From: Rodentibacter heidelbergensis
Lineage (GTDB): Bacteria; Pseudomonadota; Gammaproteobacteria; Enterobacterales; Pasteurellaceae
Direction: 5' to 3'
DNA: 64,000 bases
Assembly (NCBI RefSeq): GCF_002000125.1
Contig: NZ_MLHH01000023.1
Coordinates: 27,588-91,587, forward strand
This document shows, piece by piece, positions 42,282 to 52,407 of this stretch. The notes beneath the pieces were generated by a model. It was not told the origin of the DNA, did not search any database, and saw nothing but the letters and a program-made list of their open reading frames with translations. Position 1 is the first letter of the stretch. Each line of letters opens with the position of its first letter. A program made the position numbers and the translations under genes.

Positions 42282-43106
42282 ATGCACTTTTCCAAAATGC
42301 ACGGTTTAGGCAATGATTTTGTGGTCGTCGATGCCATGACACAAAATGTTTATTTAACACCGGAAGTGATTAAACGCCTTTCTGACCGCCATCGTGGTAT
42401 TGGTTTTGATCAACTTTTGATTGTTGAACCACCTTATGATCCTGATTTAGATTTCCACTATCGCATTTTTAATGCCGATGGGAGTGAGGTTTCCCAATGT
42501 GGCAATGGTGCACGTTGTTTTGCACGTTTTGTGACCCTGAAAGGGTTAACCAACAAGAAAAATATTGCTGTCAGCACCCAAAAAGGCAAGATGATTTTAA
42601 CCGTGCAAGAAGACAGTCAAATTCGTGTCAATATGGGCGAACCCATTTGGGAACCAGCAAAAATTCCTTTTATTGCCAATAAATTTGAAAAAAATTACAT
42701 TTTACGCACCGATCTTCAAACCGTATTATGCGGTGCGGTTTCAATGGGAAACCCACATTGCGTGGTACAAGTTGAAGATATTCAAACCGCAAATGTGGCG
42801 CAACTCGGCCCTTTAGTTGAAAACCACGAACGCTTCCCTGAACGTGTCAATGCCGGGTTTATGCAGGTGATCAACCAAAATCATATTAAATTACGGGTTT
42901 ATGAACGTGGTGCCGGTGAAACCCAAGCCTGTGGTAGCGGCGCCTGTGCTGCTGCTGCAGTGGGGATGATGCAAGGCCTACTCGATAATAAAGTACAAGT
43001 GGATTTACCCGGGGGAAGCCTTATCATTGAATGGCAGGGCGAAGGACACCCTCTTTATATGACGGGCGATGCCATTCATATTTATGATGGGAAAATTCAG
43101 CTCTAA
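42282..43106 (+). CDS. dapF: Diaminopimelate epimerase
   Basis: A 274-residue enzyme converting LL- to meso-diaminopimelate for peptidoglycan and lysine. It starts [17 protein letters not shown]. The two catalytic cysteines are in SQCGNGARC and [11 protein letters not shown]. It ends at a perfect USS palindrome. Its last 102 nt are overlapped on the minus strand by the extended frame of a glycosyltransferase; that overlap is probably an artefact of a frameshift there. Confidence 0.96.
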   Translation: MHFSKMHGLGNDFVVVDAMTQNVYLTPEVIKRLSDRHRGIGFDQLLIVEPPYDPDLDFHYRIFNADGSEVSQCGNGARCFARFVTLKGLTNKKNIAVSTQKGKMILTVQEDSQIRVNMGEPIWEPAKIPFIANKFEKNYILRTDLQTVLCGAVSMGNPHCVVQVEDIQTANVAQLGPLVENHERFPERVNAGFMQVINQNHIKLRVYERGAGETQACGSGACAAAAVGMMQGLLDNKVQVDLPGGSLIIEWQGEGHPLYMTGDAIHIYDGKIQL

Positions 43107-43904
43107 GACAAAAGTGCGGTCAAATTTGACCGCACTTTTACTTGAAGGGAACGGGTTTCCAAATAATCGTCTTTTTACTCTGATCCACTCTTTTTTTATT
43201 TTTTCCAAAGGTGAAGATTTTATTTGGTTATGGCTCACTTGTGCTCTCCCCGCTGAGAGGCTACTTTCAAAAGGATTAGGATTAATAATAAAATCCTGCA
43301 CACAGATACCGGGTAAAAGTTGCACCACGTTATAATCTTTTTGGCTCAAAAATTCCACAAAAAGAATATCATCGGCGGGAAGTGTAAGTTGCTTATTTTG
43401 TACCTTACTGAGTAAATATTTTGCACCTTTTGGGGTAAGTGTATAGCCGGCAGCCCCTGATTGTTTAAAAGTTAAGGGAATAATTTCACGGTTGCATTTT
43501 ATTTTACTTGGCTCGCCACCAAAAATTCTTCCATTCGCTTCTAATTTTAAAACATCCGTATCATCGGGTAGATAGTCAATTTCTAACAATGCCTTGGCAT
43601 TTTCCCCTAGGTGAATATCGTCTTCAAAAATATTAATGTAATCTAATTGATTTTCCAGCATAAAGTGCCAAAGGAAAATATGGCTTAACGCACAGCCAAT
43701 TTCCGTATCGCTTAAAAGGGCTTTGGGAGAGCGATCAAGAATGATATTGAGTTTTTCCGCCACTTCCTCAATATTTGAAGGGGTCACCGCATCGAAAAAT
43801 GAAAAGGGGATATTTTGTTTGCCAAATTCATTTTCAATATGTTGGCGCCGTTTTTCGGCGGTGGTTAAACTAATGACGTAATTGTGCGTCAATGTGCCAT
43901 GCAT
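43005..43904 (-). CDS. Family 25 LPS glycosyltransferase with displaced stop
   Basis: A 299-residue GT25 protein. It starts [22 protein letters not shown] and has [32 protein letters not shown] (EDD metal site) and [18 protein letters not shown]. Catalytic features look intact. The last 45 or so residues are odd: they are translated from the USS palindrome and from the antisense of dapF. In another frame the sequence just before the palindrome reads KPVPFK-stop, like the VPFK end of the paralogue at 14907. A one-base indel around 43142-43190 has probably moved the stop; the natural end would be near 43140. The N-terminal enzyme may still work. Confidence 0.82.
   Translation of the reverse strand: MHGTLTHNYVISLTTAEKRRQHIENEFGKQNIPFSFFDAVTPSNIEEVAEKLNIILDRSPKALLSDTEIGCALSHIFLWHFMLENQLDYINIFEDDIHLGENAKALLEIDYLPDDTDVLKLEANGRIFGGEPSKIKCNREIIPLTFKQSGAAGYTLTPKGAKYLLSKVQNKQLTLPADDILFVEFLSQKDYNVVQLLPGICVQDFIINPNPFESSLSAGRAQVSHNQIKSSPLEKIKKEWIRVKRRLFGNPFPSSKSAVKFDRTFVLELNFPIINMNGIARHIKRVSFALPFNDKASPG
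43110..43139. terminator. Perfect 30-nt USS palindrome, dapF terminator
   Basis: AAAAGTGCGGTCAAA followed by its exact complement TTTGACCGCACTTTT, 3 bp after the dapF stop. It would terminate dapF and, in the opposite direction, the glycosyltransferase. As the glycosyltransferase frame now stands, it is translated through this hairpin. Confidence 0.9.
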
Positions 43905-43990
43905 AAATGTAACTACCTATAAATTCAATAAAATCGCTAAAATACCTTTGCCTACCCAATCTCATTTACTTTTAAGAAAACCTTATTCTT

Positions 43991-44524
43991 TTAATTAAAC
44001 AACCGTCTTTGTCTTCGGGTTTTCTTTACCTGCGCGATAAGTATCACCACAAGCACGATCACATAGACGGCAAAGATTGCCACAAGCCATTGCACCATGG
44101 TGATGCCAAATAACGACCATTGGCTGTTATCGCAAGTGCCAGTTGGGTTGAAAATACTGGGAAACCACTGATGGAAAGGGAGGGTCTCCGGAAAATTAGG
44201 GAGAAATTCGCATTGTTTCCATGGCGCAGGGTTCATTTGAAGATCAAGGTGACGAATCGAAATCATCAGCCCTTTTATCCCACTAAATAAACCTAACGCC
44301 AGTGCAATCAAACGAATAATAGGTGAATGAGGGGCAAGAAGACCAATGATGCCCGCAAAAAATAAACCGATCATGGCTAAACGTTCATATACACAAAGTA
44401 CGCAAGGCTGCAAGCCCATACCATATTGGAAATAAAGTGCGGTCAATTCTAAAGCTAAACTCGACAATGCCAGTAATAGCCAAGATGAACGTTTTTCTGA
44501 AAATTGTTTAAAGAATGCGAGCAT
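43991..44524 (-). CDS. dsbB: Disulfide bond formation protein DsbB
   Basis: A 177-residue inner-membrane protein with four helices. It has the quinone-proximal pair PCVLC (C41/C44) and a second pair in the long periplasmic loop (WKQCEF and GTCDNSQW). It reoxidises DsbA and passes electrons to quinones. It starts 9 bp after nhaB, the same nhaB-dsbB order as in E. coli. Confidence 0.94.
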   Translation of the reverse strand: MLAFFKQFSEKRSSWLLLALSSLALELTALYFQYGMGLQPCVLCVYERLAMIGLFFAGIIGLLAPHSPIIRLIALALGLFSGIKGLMISIRHLDLQMNPAPWKQCEFLPNFPETLPFHQWFPSIFNPTGTCDNSQWSLFGITMVQWLVAIFAVYVIVLVVILIAQVKKTRRQRRLFN

Positions 44525-44533
44525 GTGTTCTCC

Positions 44534-46075
44534 TTAAATTGGCTGGATCAGCCCTAAATTTGCCAACCACAGGGTCGCAGCCGGTAAAATATATTCAATC
44601 GCCAATAAGCCCACTAAGGATAACACAATGGTGTAAGGTAATGCCATGTAAACCATTCTGCCATAAGAAAGGCGGATTAACGGGGCAAGGGATGAGGTTA
44701 ATAAGAATAAGAATGCCGCTTGACCATTTGGTGTCGCCACAGACGGTAAGTTTGTACCGGTGTTGATTGCCACAGCAAGAAGTTCAAATTGATGTGGACT
44801 AATCACGCCATTAGTGAGGGCGGCTTTCACTTCGTTAATGTAAACCGTTGCGACGAATACGTTATCGGAAATCGCAGAAAGCAAACCATTGAAGGCGTAG
44901 AATAATACAAGCTGCGCACTTTCACTGGCAGAAAGCACATAGTGAATAATCGGTGCGAACAGTTTTTGATCAATAATCACCGCCACCACGGTAAAAAAGA
45001 CCACAAGTAATGCGGTAAAAGGTAAAGATTCTTGGAAGGCTTTACCAATGACATGTTCATTCGTTACACCGGTAAATGCCGTAGCAAGCACAATCACACT
45101 TAAACCGATTAAACCCACAGCGGCTAAATGGAAAGCCAAACCAATCACAAGCCAAAGGGCGATGAGTGCTTGAATAAAGAGCTTCATTTTCTCTTGCTGT
45201 GACATTTTTTGCGTATTATTACGATCCAAACGTGCCAATACCGCCCAAACCTTACGAGGCAGTTTTGCCCCATAACCGAATAACTTAAATTTTTCTACCA
45301 AATAGCAAGTGAGCAACCCAAAAACTAAAACCGGTAAAGTCACCGGTGCCATACGGAAGAAAAATTCCATAAAATTCCAATTGGCTTGTTCGGCAATAAT
45401 TAAATTCTGAGGTTCTCCCACCATTGTCATCACCCCACCGAGTGCCGTTCCCACACCGGCATGCATCATTAAACTTCTTAAAAAAGCACGAAATTGTTCT
45501 AATGTGGTGCGGTTATCCCCTAATTTATCGTCATTCGTAATATCCACAAGATCATTTAATTTGTTGCCGGATGCCACTTTGTGATAAACGCCATAAAAGC
45601 CCATCGCCACACTAATAATCACTGCTACAACGGTGAGTGCATCTAAAAAGGCGGATAAAAACGCCGCACTGGCACAGAAAGCTAAAGAAAGGGTGATTTT
45701 AGATTCAATGGCAATCAGCAAACGGGTAAAGACAAACAGTAACAGTTGCTTCATAAAATAAATGCCGGCAACCATAAACATCAGCAATAAAATCACTTCA
45801 AAATTAGCCATAATTTCCGCTTTGACGTGCGATGGACTGGTCATACCAATGATAACCGCTTCAATCGCCAGTAACCCTCCGGGGGGCAACGGATAGCATT
45901 TTAATGCCATTGCAAGGGTAAAAATAAACTCAGCAACAAGTACCCAGCCCGCTACGAAGGGACTGATAAAAAAGAAAATAATGGGATTGGCTATCAGAAA
46001 AACGAGAATAGCGAGCTTATACCAATCAGGGCTCGCCCCCAGAAAATTCTTCATTAAAGCCTGTGTGTACGTCAT
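44534..46075 (-). CDS. nhaB: Na+/H+ antiporter NhaB
   Basis: A 513-residue polytopic antiporter beginning [23 protein letters not shown], with many hydrophobic helices, the conserved [27 protein letters not shown] and the [23 protein letters not shown] motif. It exports Na+ in exchange for H+. It is divergent from fadR and co-transcribed with dsbB. Confidence 0.95.
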   Translation of the reverse strand: MTYTQALMKNFLGASPDWYKLAILVFLIANPIIFFFISPFVAGWVLVAEFIFTLAMALKCYPLPPGGLLAIEAVIIGMTSPSHVKAEIMANFEVILLLMFMVAGIYFMKQLLLFVFTRLLIAIESKITLSLAFCASAAFLSAFLDALTVVAVIISVAMGFYGVYHKVASGNKLNDLVDITNDDKLGDNRTTLEQFRAFLRSLMMHAGVGTALGGVMTMVGEPQNLIIAEQANWNFMEFFFRMAPVTLPVLVFGLLTCYLVEKFKLFGYGAKLPRKVWAVLARLDRNNTQKMSQQEKMKLFIQALIALWLVIGLAFHLAAVGLIGLSVIVLATAFTGVTNEHVIGKAFQESLPFTALLVVFFTVVAVIIDQKLFAPIIHYVLSASESAQLVLFYAFNGLLSAISDNVFVATVYINEVKAALTNGVISPHQFELLAVAINTGTNLPSVATPNGQAAFLFLLTSSLAPLIRLSYGRMVYMALPYTIVLSLVGLLAIEYILPAATLWLANLGLIQPI

Positions 46076-46211
46076 AAATTACTCCTGTTATTTCAAGTGT
46101 GTACATTGTAATATAGACGCCCCGAAAGGGATAATACTAAAAACAAAGATTTATTCTATAAATCATCTTTTTTTGATCTTGTTAGACTTTTCTAATTATT
46201 TTTTAATTATT

Positions 46212-46937
46212 ATGAATACAGACAACACAATTTTAAAAGCACAGAGTCCTGCGGCACTTGCTGAGGAGTATATCGTTAAGTGCATTTGGGAGGATGTTTT
46301 TCCCGCAGGATCCAATTTACCCTCAGAACGTGATCTCTCTGATAAAATCGGGGTGACACGCACCACATTGCGTGAGGTGCTACAACGTTTAGCCCGGGAT
46401 GGGTGGCTCACCATTCAACACGGAAAACCCACGAAAATCAACAATATTTGGGATACCGCCAACCCAAGTATTATCGAAACCTTAATCACTCTCGATCAAA
46501 ATTCAGCGCCGTTGATTATTGATAATATGTTATCGCTACGCAGTAAAATGTCGGAATTTTACATTTATGAAGCGGTAAGAAAATCCCCCCAACAAGCCGC
46601 GCTATTATTTAATGCGTTAAATGAATTGGGTGATACGGCAGAAGATTATACGGAATTTGATTATCATATTTTTCGTCAGTTTACCGTATTGGCTAATAAG
46701 CCCTTTTATCGTTTAATTTTCAATAGTTTAAAAGGGGTATATCAAAAAATTGGGTTGCTATTTTTTAGCCATGAAGAACATCGTAAATGCACCAAGCAGT
46801 TTTATATGGAATTGCAGCAGATTTGCCAAACCGGCAATGCAGAGGCAGTAGTCAACTGTATCCGTAAGCATAATTTGCGTTCTGCCACTTATTGGAGTGG
46901 GATTTTGGAACATTTACCTCATAATCTTTCTGACTAA
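46212..46937 (+). CDS. fadR: Fatty acid metabolism regulator FadR
   Basis: A 241-residue GntR-type regulator. It has a winged helix ([32 protein letters not shown]) and a C-terminal acyl-CoA-binding domain ([29 protein letters not shown]). Long-chain acyl-CoA releases it from DNA. I chose 46212, which gives the E. coli-like length; the frame is open 77 codons upstream through antisense nhaB, which is not coding. It is placed divergently from nhaB as in enterobacteria. Confidence 0.94.
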   Translation: MNTDNTILKAQSPAALAEEYIVKCIWEDVFPAGSNLPSERDLSDKIGVTRTTLREVLQRLARDGWLTIQHGKPTKINNIWDTANPSIIETLITLDQNSAPLIIDNMLSLRSKMSEFYIYEAVRKSPQQAALLFNALNELGDTAEDYTEFDYHIFRQFTVLANKPFYRLIFNSLKGVYQKIGLLFFSHEEHRKCTKQFYMELQQICQTGNAEAVVNCIRKHNLRSATYWSGILEHLPHNLSD

Positions 46938-46942
46938 TTAAG

Positions 46943-46976
46943 AAAAAGTGCGGTAAAATCAACCGCACTTTTCTTT
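46943..46976 (+). terminator. USS-pair terminator after fadR
   Basis: AAAAGTGCGGT pairs with ACCGCACTTTT across a short AAAATCA loop, with a T-rich tail, about 10 bp after the fadR stop. Confidence 0.88.
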
Positions 46977-46993
46977 TATTTTTTCATCACATT

Positions 46994-47731
46994 ATGCGTA
47001 TACCTCGAATTTATCATCCACAACCTCTCGAAACCCTCTCTCACTGCACCCTTTCCGATGAAGCGGCAAATCACGTTGGACGGGTGCTACGCATGACAGA
47101 AGGCGAACAGATTGAGCTTTTTGACGGCAGTAATCATATTTATCCGGCTCGGATTATTAGCGCCGGTAAAAAATCGGTGAGTGTTGAAATTTTAGGACGT
47201 GAATTTGTCGATAAAGAATCCCCCCTCAACATTCATTTAGGGCAGGTGATTTCTCGTGGTGAGCGTATGGAATTTACTATTCAAAAATCCGTTGAGTTAG
47301 GTGTCAATATCATTACACCGCTTTGGTCGGAACGCTGTGGCGTGAAGCTGGACGGCGATCGTATGGATAAAAAAATTCAACAATGGCAAAAAATCGCCAT
47401 TGCCGCTTGTGAGCAATGTGGCAGAAATGTGATCCCACAAATTCGCCCCTTAATGAAATTGCAAGATTGGTGTGCAGAAAATGATGGGGCATTAAAGTTG
47501 AATTTACACCCGCGTGCCCAATATTCCATAAAAACCTTGCCCCTCATTCCAAAAGAAGGGGTGCGTTTGTTGATTGGCTCCGAGGGCGGATTATCGCCTC
47601 AGGAAATAGCCCAAACGAAGCAACAAGGTTTTACTGAGGTGTTATTAGGAAAGCGTGTATTGCGTACAGAAACGGCCTCTTTAGCCGCAATCAGCGCACT
47701 ACAAATTTGTTTTGGAGATTTAGGCGAATGA
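46994..47731 (+). CDS. rsmE: 16S rRNA (uracil(1498)-N(3))-methyltransferase RsmE
   Basis: A 245-residue SPOUT methyltransferase. It starts [21 protein letters not shown] (PUA-like domain). The C-terminal knot has [14 protein letters not shown] and [20 protein letters not shown]. It methylates U1498 of 16S rRNA. The last codons overlap the yqgE start (ATGA). In E. coli gshB lies between rsmE and yqgE; it is absent here. Confidence 0.94.
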   Translation: MRIPRIYHPQPLETLSHCTLSDEAANHVGRVLRMTEGEQIELFDGSNHIYPARIISAGKKSVSVEILGREFVDKESPLNIHLGQVISRGERMEFTIQKSVELGVNIITPLWSERCGVKLDGDRMDKKIQQWQKIAIAACEQCGRNVIPQIRPLMKLQDWCAENDGALKLNLHPRAQYSIKTLPLIPKEGVRLLIGSEGGLSPQEIAQTKQQGFTEVLLGKRVLRTETASLAAISALQICFGDLGE

Positions 47732-48288
47732 TGGATTTACAAGGACAATTTTTAATTGCAATGCCACATCTAACAGATTATTTTCACCGTACGGTTGTTT
47801 TTGTTTGTGAGCATAATGAGCAGGGTTCCATGGGGGTTGTGATTAACCAACCTACCGATCTCAGCATTGCGGAACTTTACAGCAAATTAAATTTTATGAT
47901 GAAAAATGACCGCACTTTTGACGACACCATGGTGTTAGCAGGCGGACCAGTGCATACCGAACGTGGTTTTATTGTGCATAAAAATACCTTCAATGATTTT
48001 CAACACAGCTATAAAATCACCGATGATCTTAGTCTGACAACCTCCGCAGATATCGTGGACACGTTTGGCTCTCTACAAGCGCCGGAAAAATACCTTGTTG
48101 CACTCGGCTGTGCAGGCTGGTCAGCGGGGCAATTAGAACAAGAAATTGCTGATAATGCTTGGCTTGTCGTGCCATTCAATGAGCATATTTTATTTGATAC
48201 ACCTTATGAAGCGCGTTATCTTGCCGCAAACCAATTGCTCGGCATCAATATGCATAACTTTGCCACATCACAAGTAGGGCATAGTTAA
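47728..48288 (+). CDS. yqgE: YqgE/AlgH family protein (UPF0301)
   Basis: A 186-residue cytoplasmic protein of unknown biochemical function. It starts [43 protein letters not shown] and contains [16 protein letters not shown] and [15 protein letters not shown], the family hallmarks. I chose 47728 (ATGA overlap with rsmE) rather than the ATG at 47707; 47731 is also possible. It ends TAATG with ruvX. Its stable pairing with ruvX is conserved, but no role is established. Confidence 0.9.
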   Translation: MMDLQGQFLIAMPHLTDYFHRTVVFVCEHNEQGSMGVVINQPTDLSIAELYSKLNFMMKNDRTFDDTMVLAGGPVHTERGFIVHKNTFNDFQHSYKITDDLSLTTSADIVDTFGSLQAPEKYLVALGCAGWSAGQLEQEIADNAWLVVPFNEHILFDTPYEARYLAANQLLGINMHNFATSQVGHS

Positions 48289-48713
48289 TGAATATCACTG
48301 CTCTCGCCTTTGATTTTGGCATGAAAAGCATTGGTTGTGCCGTAGGACAAAGCATCACCGGTACTGCTCAAGCCTTACCGGCATTTAAAGCACAAGATGG
48401 CATCCCCAACTGGGATGCCATTGAAAAATGTTTAAAAGAATGGAAACCGGATATGGTTGTGGTCGGACTTCCGTTAAATATGGATGGAACTGAGCAAGAA
48501 CTCACCTTAAAAGCAAAGAAATTTGCCAACCGTTTAACCGGTCGTTTTGGCGTGAAAGTCGCATTACAAGATGAACGCCTCACCACCACCGAAGCCCGAA
48601 GTGAAATTTTTGAACGGGGCGGTTTTAAAGCCTTAAAAAAAGGCAAAATAGACGGTATCTCTGCTTGTTTAATTTTAGAAAGTTGGTTTGAAACCCAAGA
48701 TACTACTTATTAA
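48288..48713 (+). CDS. yqgF: Putative pre-16S rRNA nuclease / Holliday junction resolvase-like YqgF
   Basis: A 141-residue RNase H-fold protein. It has the N-terminal catalytic aspartate in [16 protein letters not shown], a central glutamate in [11 protein letters not shown] and the C-terminal aspartate in [10 protein letters not shown]. It matures the 5' end of 16S rRNA in E. coli. Its start is fused to the yqgE stop (TAATG). A terminator follows 14 bp later. Confidence 0.93.
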   Translation: MNITALAFDFGMKSIGCAVGQSITGTAQALPAFKAQDGIPNWDAIEKCLKEWKPDMVVVGLPLNMDGTEQELTLKAKKFANRLTGRFGVKVALQDERLTTTEARSEIFERGGFKALKKGKIDGISACLILESWFETQDTTY

Positions 48714-48726
48714 ATAAAATAAAAAA

Positions 48727-48760
48727 ACGTTGATTATCCATTATGGGATCAACGCTTTTT
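48727..48760 (+). terminator. Terminator after yqgF
   Basis: CGTTGAT (48727-48733) pairs with ATCAACG (48747-48753), followed by CTTTTTATT. Confidence 0.7.
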
Positions 48761-48784
48761 ATTCCCTCTAAAAGAGAACCATAA

Positions 48785-48812
48785 AAAATGCGGTGATTTC
48801 TCACCGCACTTT
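48785..48812 (-). terminator. Terminator of clpB (degenerate USS pair)
   Basis: TGCGGTGA (48789-48796) pairs with TCACCGCA (48801-48808) around TTTC. On the minus strand a run of T follows. Confidence 0.85.
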
Positions 48813-48822
48813 CCACTAAAGA

Positions 48823-51393
48823 CTATTGTCTTGCCATGACCTTATCATCCACATAATCCACCGTCACCACTTTGCTTGGTAGCAATTGACCGGAAAGGAT
48901 TTGTTGTGCCAACGGATTTTCGATCTCTTGTTGAATTGCCCGTTTTAACGGACGTGCACCATAAACCGGGTCATAGCCCACTTCACCAATGAAATCAATA
49001 AGTGCTTCACTGAACACAATCTCATAACCACGGGTTTCCATACGTTTTGCCAAGCGTTCTAATTGAATACTTGCAATGGCACGGATATTTTCTTTCGCAA
49101 GCGGATGGAACACGACGGTTTCATCAATCCGGTTGATAAATTCCGGACGGAAATGTTGTCCGACCACCGACATCACTCGATTTTTCATTTCCTCATAGCC
49201 TTCGCCTTGATGTTCCTGAATAAGATGAGAACCCAAGTTTGAAGTCATAATCACCACGGTATTGCGGAAATCGACCGTTCTGCCTTGTCCATCAGTTAAA
49301 CGACCATCATCTAACACTTGTAACAAAATATTGAACACATCAGCATGGGCTTTTTCTACTTCATCAAGCAAAATCACCGAATAGGGGCGACGACGTACGG
49401 CTTCCGTTAAATAACCGCCCTCTTCATACCCCACATAACCCGGAGGCGCCCCCACTAAACGGGAAACACTGTGTTTTTCCATAAATTCCGACATATCAAT
49501 ACGCACCATGGCATCGTCACTGTCGAATAAGAATTTTGCCAAAGTTTTACACAATTCCGTTTTCCCGACACCTGTTGGACCAAGGAATAAGAAAGAACCA
49601 ATCGGAGGGTTTGGGTCTGACAACCCTGCACGGCTACGGCGAATGGCATTAGCGACAGCATCTACCGCTTCGTTCTGTCCAATCACACGTTTGTGCAATT
49701 CTTCTTCCATACGCAACAGTTTTTCTTTTTCCCCTTCCATCATTTTGGACACCGGAATACCTGTGGCTTTGGAAAGCACTTCGGCAATTTCTTCATCGGT
49801 AACCCGATAACGCAACAAGCTCATTTCTTTGCCTTCGCTAGTTTCAGCCTGTGCCAGTTGTTTTTCCAATTCAGGAATGCGCCCATATTGAAGTTCTGAC
49901 ATTTTGCTTAAATCACCGGCACGACGGGCTTGCTCCATTTCGGTTTTTGCCGCATCCAGTTCTTGTTTAATATGTTGTGAACCGGAAAGGGTAGCTTTTT
50001 CGGATTTCCATACCTCTTCTAATTCTGCATATTCACGCTCTTTGTCAGCCAGCTCTTTTTCTAACATTTCCAAGCGCTTGCGGCTTGCCTCATCTTCTTC
50101 TTTTTTCAACGCCTGTTGTTCCAATTTTAATTGGATAATACGGCGTTCAAGACGATCAAGCGGTTCCGGTTTGGAATCAATTTCCATTCGAATACTGGAG
50201 GCCGCCTCATCAATTAAATCAATGGCTTTATCCGGTAATTGGCGATCGGAAATATAACGATGCGAAAGGGTCGCCGCTGCTACAATGGCCGGATCGGTAA
50301 TATCCACATGATGGTGAATTTCATAGCGTTCTTTTAAACCACGCAAAATAGCAATGGTATCTTCCACACTCGGTTCATCCACAAACACTTTTTGGAAACG
50401 GCGTTCCAATGCGGCATCTTTTTCAATATATTGACGGTATTCATCAAGCGTGGTCGCCCCCACACAGTGCAATTCCCCCCGTGCCAAACTTGGTTTTAAC
50501 AAGTTACCGGCATCCATTGCGCCATCGGTTTTACCGGCACCCACCATAGTGTGTATTTCATCAATAAATAAAATGACCCGACCTTCTTCTTTTGCCAGCT
50601 CATTTAATACGGCTTTCAACCGCTCTTCAAATTCACCTCGGTATTTTGCCCCAGCAATTAATGCCCCCATATCTAAGGAAAGCACACGTTTATTTTTCAG
50701 CCCTTCCGGCACTTCACCATTGACGATACGTTGTGCCAACCCTTCGACAATGGCGGTTTTCCCCACGCCCGGTTCACCAATTAAAACCGGATTATTTTTA
50801 GTTCGGCGTTGTAACACTTGAATGGTTCGGCGAATTTCTTCATCACGTCCGATCACTGGGTCAAGTTTGCCGCTTTCTGCCCGTTTGGTTAAATCAATGG
50901 TATATTTTTCCAGAGCTTGTCTGCTTTCTTCTGCATTTTGATCGTTCACGCTTTGTCCTCCACGAATTTGTTCAATAGCTTGTGCAATTTGTTCTTTTTT
51001 AGCACCACACTTGGTGAGAATATCTTTTAACGAACCTCGTTCTTCGAGTGCGGCAAGCAAAAACAATTCGCTTGAAATAAATTTATCTTGTCTTTGTTGT
51101 GCGAGTTTGTCACATAAATTCAATAGGTTAAGTAATTGGCGGGAAATTTGCACATCCCCACCATTGCCAGAAACCTGTGGCAATTTATTCAATTCTTGAT
51201 TTAATTCATTCCGTAATAGCGTAACATTGACGCCACTTGCGGTTAAAATCGGCGCAATTGAACCGTCCTGTTGGTTTAAAAGTGCGGTCAATAAATGCAC
51301 CGGTTCGATAAATTGATTATCTTTTCCAATCGCAAGAGATTGCGCTTCACTCAAGGCTTGTTGGAATTTTGTCGTAAATTTTTCTATATTCAT
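48823..51393 (-). CDS. clpB: Disaggregase ClpB
   Basis: An 856-residue Hsp100 chaperone. It has the N domain ([22 protein letters not shown]), AAA-1 with GEPGVGKTA and [12 protein letters not shown], a middle coiled coil (about 400-530), and AAA-2 with GPTGVGKTE and pore loop GYVGYEEGG. It lacks the ClpP-binding tripeptide. With DnaK it resolves aggregates. I chose the ATG at 51393 (family start MNIEKF) rather than 51414. A sigma-32-like -35 element CCCCTTGAAA lies upstream. Confidence 0.97.
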   Translation of the reverse strand: MNIEKFTTKFQQALSEAQSLAIGKDNQFIEPVHLLTALLNQQDGSIAPILTASGVNVTLLRNELNQELNKLPQVSGNGGDVQISRQLLNLLNLCDKLAQQRQDKFISSELFLLAALEERGSLKDILTKCGAKKEQIAQAIEQIRGGQSVNDQNAEESRQALEKYTIDLTKRAESGKLDPVIGRDEEIRRTIQVLQRRTKNNPVLIGEPGVGKTAIVEGLAQRIVNGEVPEGLKNKRVLSLDMGALIAGAKYRGEFEERLKAVLNELAKEEGRVILFIDEIHTMVGAGKTDGAMDAGNLLKPSLARGELHCVGATTLDEYRQYIEKDAALERRFQKVFVDEPSVEDTIAILRGLKERYEIHHHVDITDPAIVAAATLSHRYISDRQLPDKAIDLIDEAASSIRMEIDSKPEPLDRLERRIIQLKLEQQALKKEEDEASRKRLEMLEKELADKEREYAELEEVWKSEKATLSGSQHIKQELDAAKTEMEQARRAGDLSKMSELQYGRIPELEKQLAQAETSEGKEMSLLRYRVTDEEIAEVLSKATGIPVSKMMEGEKEKLLRMEEELHKRVIGQNEAVDAVANAIRRSRAGLSDPNPPIGSFLFLGPTGVGKTELCKTLAKFLFDSDDAMVRIDMSEFMEKHSVSRLVGAPPGYVGYEEGGYLTEAVRRRPYSVILLDEVEKAHADVFNILLQVLDDGRLTDGQGRTVDFRNTVVIMTSNLGSHLIQEHQGEGYEEMKNRVMSVVGQHFRPEFINRIDETVVFHPLAKENIRAIASIQLERLAKRMETRGYEIVFSEALIDFIGEVGYDPVYGARPLKRAIQQEIENPLAQQILSGQLLPSKVVTVDYVDDKVMARQ

Positions 51394-51470
51394 TGGTATC
51401 TTTTCCCTATTCATTGATAGTCAATTGGCTTTCGCCGTTCACACTGGGTAAGTAAGATCGTTTGAGATGA

Positions 51471-51480
51471 TTTCAAGGGG
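51471..51480 (-). promoter_or_regulatory. Candidate sigma-32 -35 element of clpB
   Basis: On the minus strand CCCCTTGAAA matches the RpoH -35 consensus, about 80 bp before the clpB start. A clear CCCCAT-type -10 is not seen at 13-15 bp spacing; CCCAGT occurs 22 bp downstream. The assignment is tentative. Confidence 0.4.
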
Positions 51481-51531
51481 AAAGAGGAAATATTTTTGGT
51501 TTTACCTATCAATTAAATTGAAATGATAGAT

Positions 51532-52098
51532 TCATCCAACCAAAATATCAAAAAGCGGTACATCCCAATGTTCGATAGGTAGGGCTTCCACTTGCTGGCA
51601 GGAATGAGCTAAACCAATAGGGAGAAAAGATTTTTGTTGCCAATTCTGCAGAGTTCGATCATAAAAACCCCCGCCCATACCCAGTCGGTTACCTTGTTTA
51701 TCAAAGGCAACTAAGGGGGTAAAAAGCATATCCAGCTCATTGAGCGGCAACACATGTTGAACATTTAATTTCGGCTCCCAAATACCAAAATGATTTTGAA
51801 CCATCGGGGTGCCGGGTAAATAACGCAAAAACAATAAATGATGTTTAGCAAAGGGATGCAAAACGGGCAAAAACACCTTTTTATCTTGTTGCCATAGGGC
51901 TTTGATTAACAATTGAGTGGAAATTTCACCATCAAAAGCCAGATATAAAGCGATATTTTTTGCCTGATAGGCCTCAATTACATCAAGCGCTTGAGCAGTT
52001 ATCCTATGCTCTGCCTGTTGCTGTTGAAGTGCGGTCAAATTGGCGCGCGTTTTTCGAATTTGGCGGCGAATGTATTGGCGTTGTTGTTGGATATTCAT
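51532..52098 (-). CDS. ygfA: 5-formyltetrahydrofolate cyclo-ligase family protein
   Basis: A 188-residue protein starting MNIQQQRQYIRRQIRKTRANL. It has KVFLPVLHPFAKHHLLFLRY, TPLVAFDKQGNRLGMGGGFYDRTL and the C-terminal GLAHSCQQVEALPIEHWDVPL, the MTHFS (5-FTHF cyclo-ligase) signatures. It converts 5-formyl-THF to 5,10-methenyl-THF. The frame is open to 52239, but the part above 52098 is 6S RNA, so I chose the internal ATG. It is co-transcribed with 6S RNA as in E. coli. The catalytic loop and substrate arginines appear present. Confidence 0.92.
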   Translation of the reverse strand: MNIQQQRQYIRRQIRKTRANLTALQQQQAEHRITAQALDVIEAYQAKNIALYLAFDGEISTQLLIKALWQQDKKVFLPVLHPFAKHHLLFLRYLPGTPMVQNHFGIWEPKLNVQHVLPLNELDMLFTPLVAFDKQGNRLGMGGGFYDRTLQNWQQKSFLPIGLAHSCQQVEALPIEHWDVPLFDILVG

Positions 52099-52112
52099 AG
52101 AGATGAAAGAAG

Positions 52113-52313
52113 AAAGGACCCAGAGTGCCGTTGCGGGTGGCAGTCCTTGAACCCGACGGTTCAAGGAAATCGATAAGGTCATTTTTAGGTTTCTTAGTTC
52201 CTTTATTATTGAATAATAAAGGCCAAGCCTACACACCAATGACGGGAAACCGATTTATAAGATTTTAAGTATCGGCTCAGGGACATAACCCACTGACGAA
52301 CACTCCAGGAAAT
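52113..52313 (-). ncRNA. ssrS: 6S RNA
   Basis: On the minus strand the region reads TTTCCTGGAGTGTTCG, GTCCCTGAGCCGATACTT, a central AT-rich bubble, then CCTTGAACC-GTC-GGGTTCAAGG and GGCACTCTGGGTCC. These match the E. coli 6S landmarks (CCCUGAGCCGAUAUUU, CUUGAACCAAGGGUUCAAG, GGCAUCUCGGAG). The ends pair: CCTGGAGTG with CACTCTGGG. 6S RNA mimics an open promoter and sequesters sigma-70 polymerase in stationary phase. Ends are estimated to within about 5 nt. It ends just before the ygfA ATG, the conserved ssrS-ygfA order. Confidence 0.88.
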
Positions 52314-52326
52314 CTTTATGTGAGCT

Positions 52327-52332
52327 ATACTA
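52327..52332 (-). promoter_or_regulatory. -10 element of ssrS
   Basis: TAGTAT on the minus strand, 14 bp before the estimated mature 5' end, leaving room for a slightly longer precursor. Confidence 0.4.
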
Positions 52333-52407
52333 GCGGAAAGCTTGCTTTTTTGCCAGTCTAATTTTTAAAAATTATTATGTTGTTTATACGCCCTAAAACA
52401 GCCCCGA

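Noticed and set aside
45981..46211. 77-codon N-terminal extension of FadR
   Set aside because: It is antisense to nhaB and to the divergent promoter region; the helix-turn-helix domain begins directly after 46212.
52099..52239. 47-codon N-terminal extension of YgfA
   Set aside because: The DNA is the 3' half of 6S RNA; the protein family begins at the ATG at 52098.
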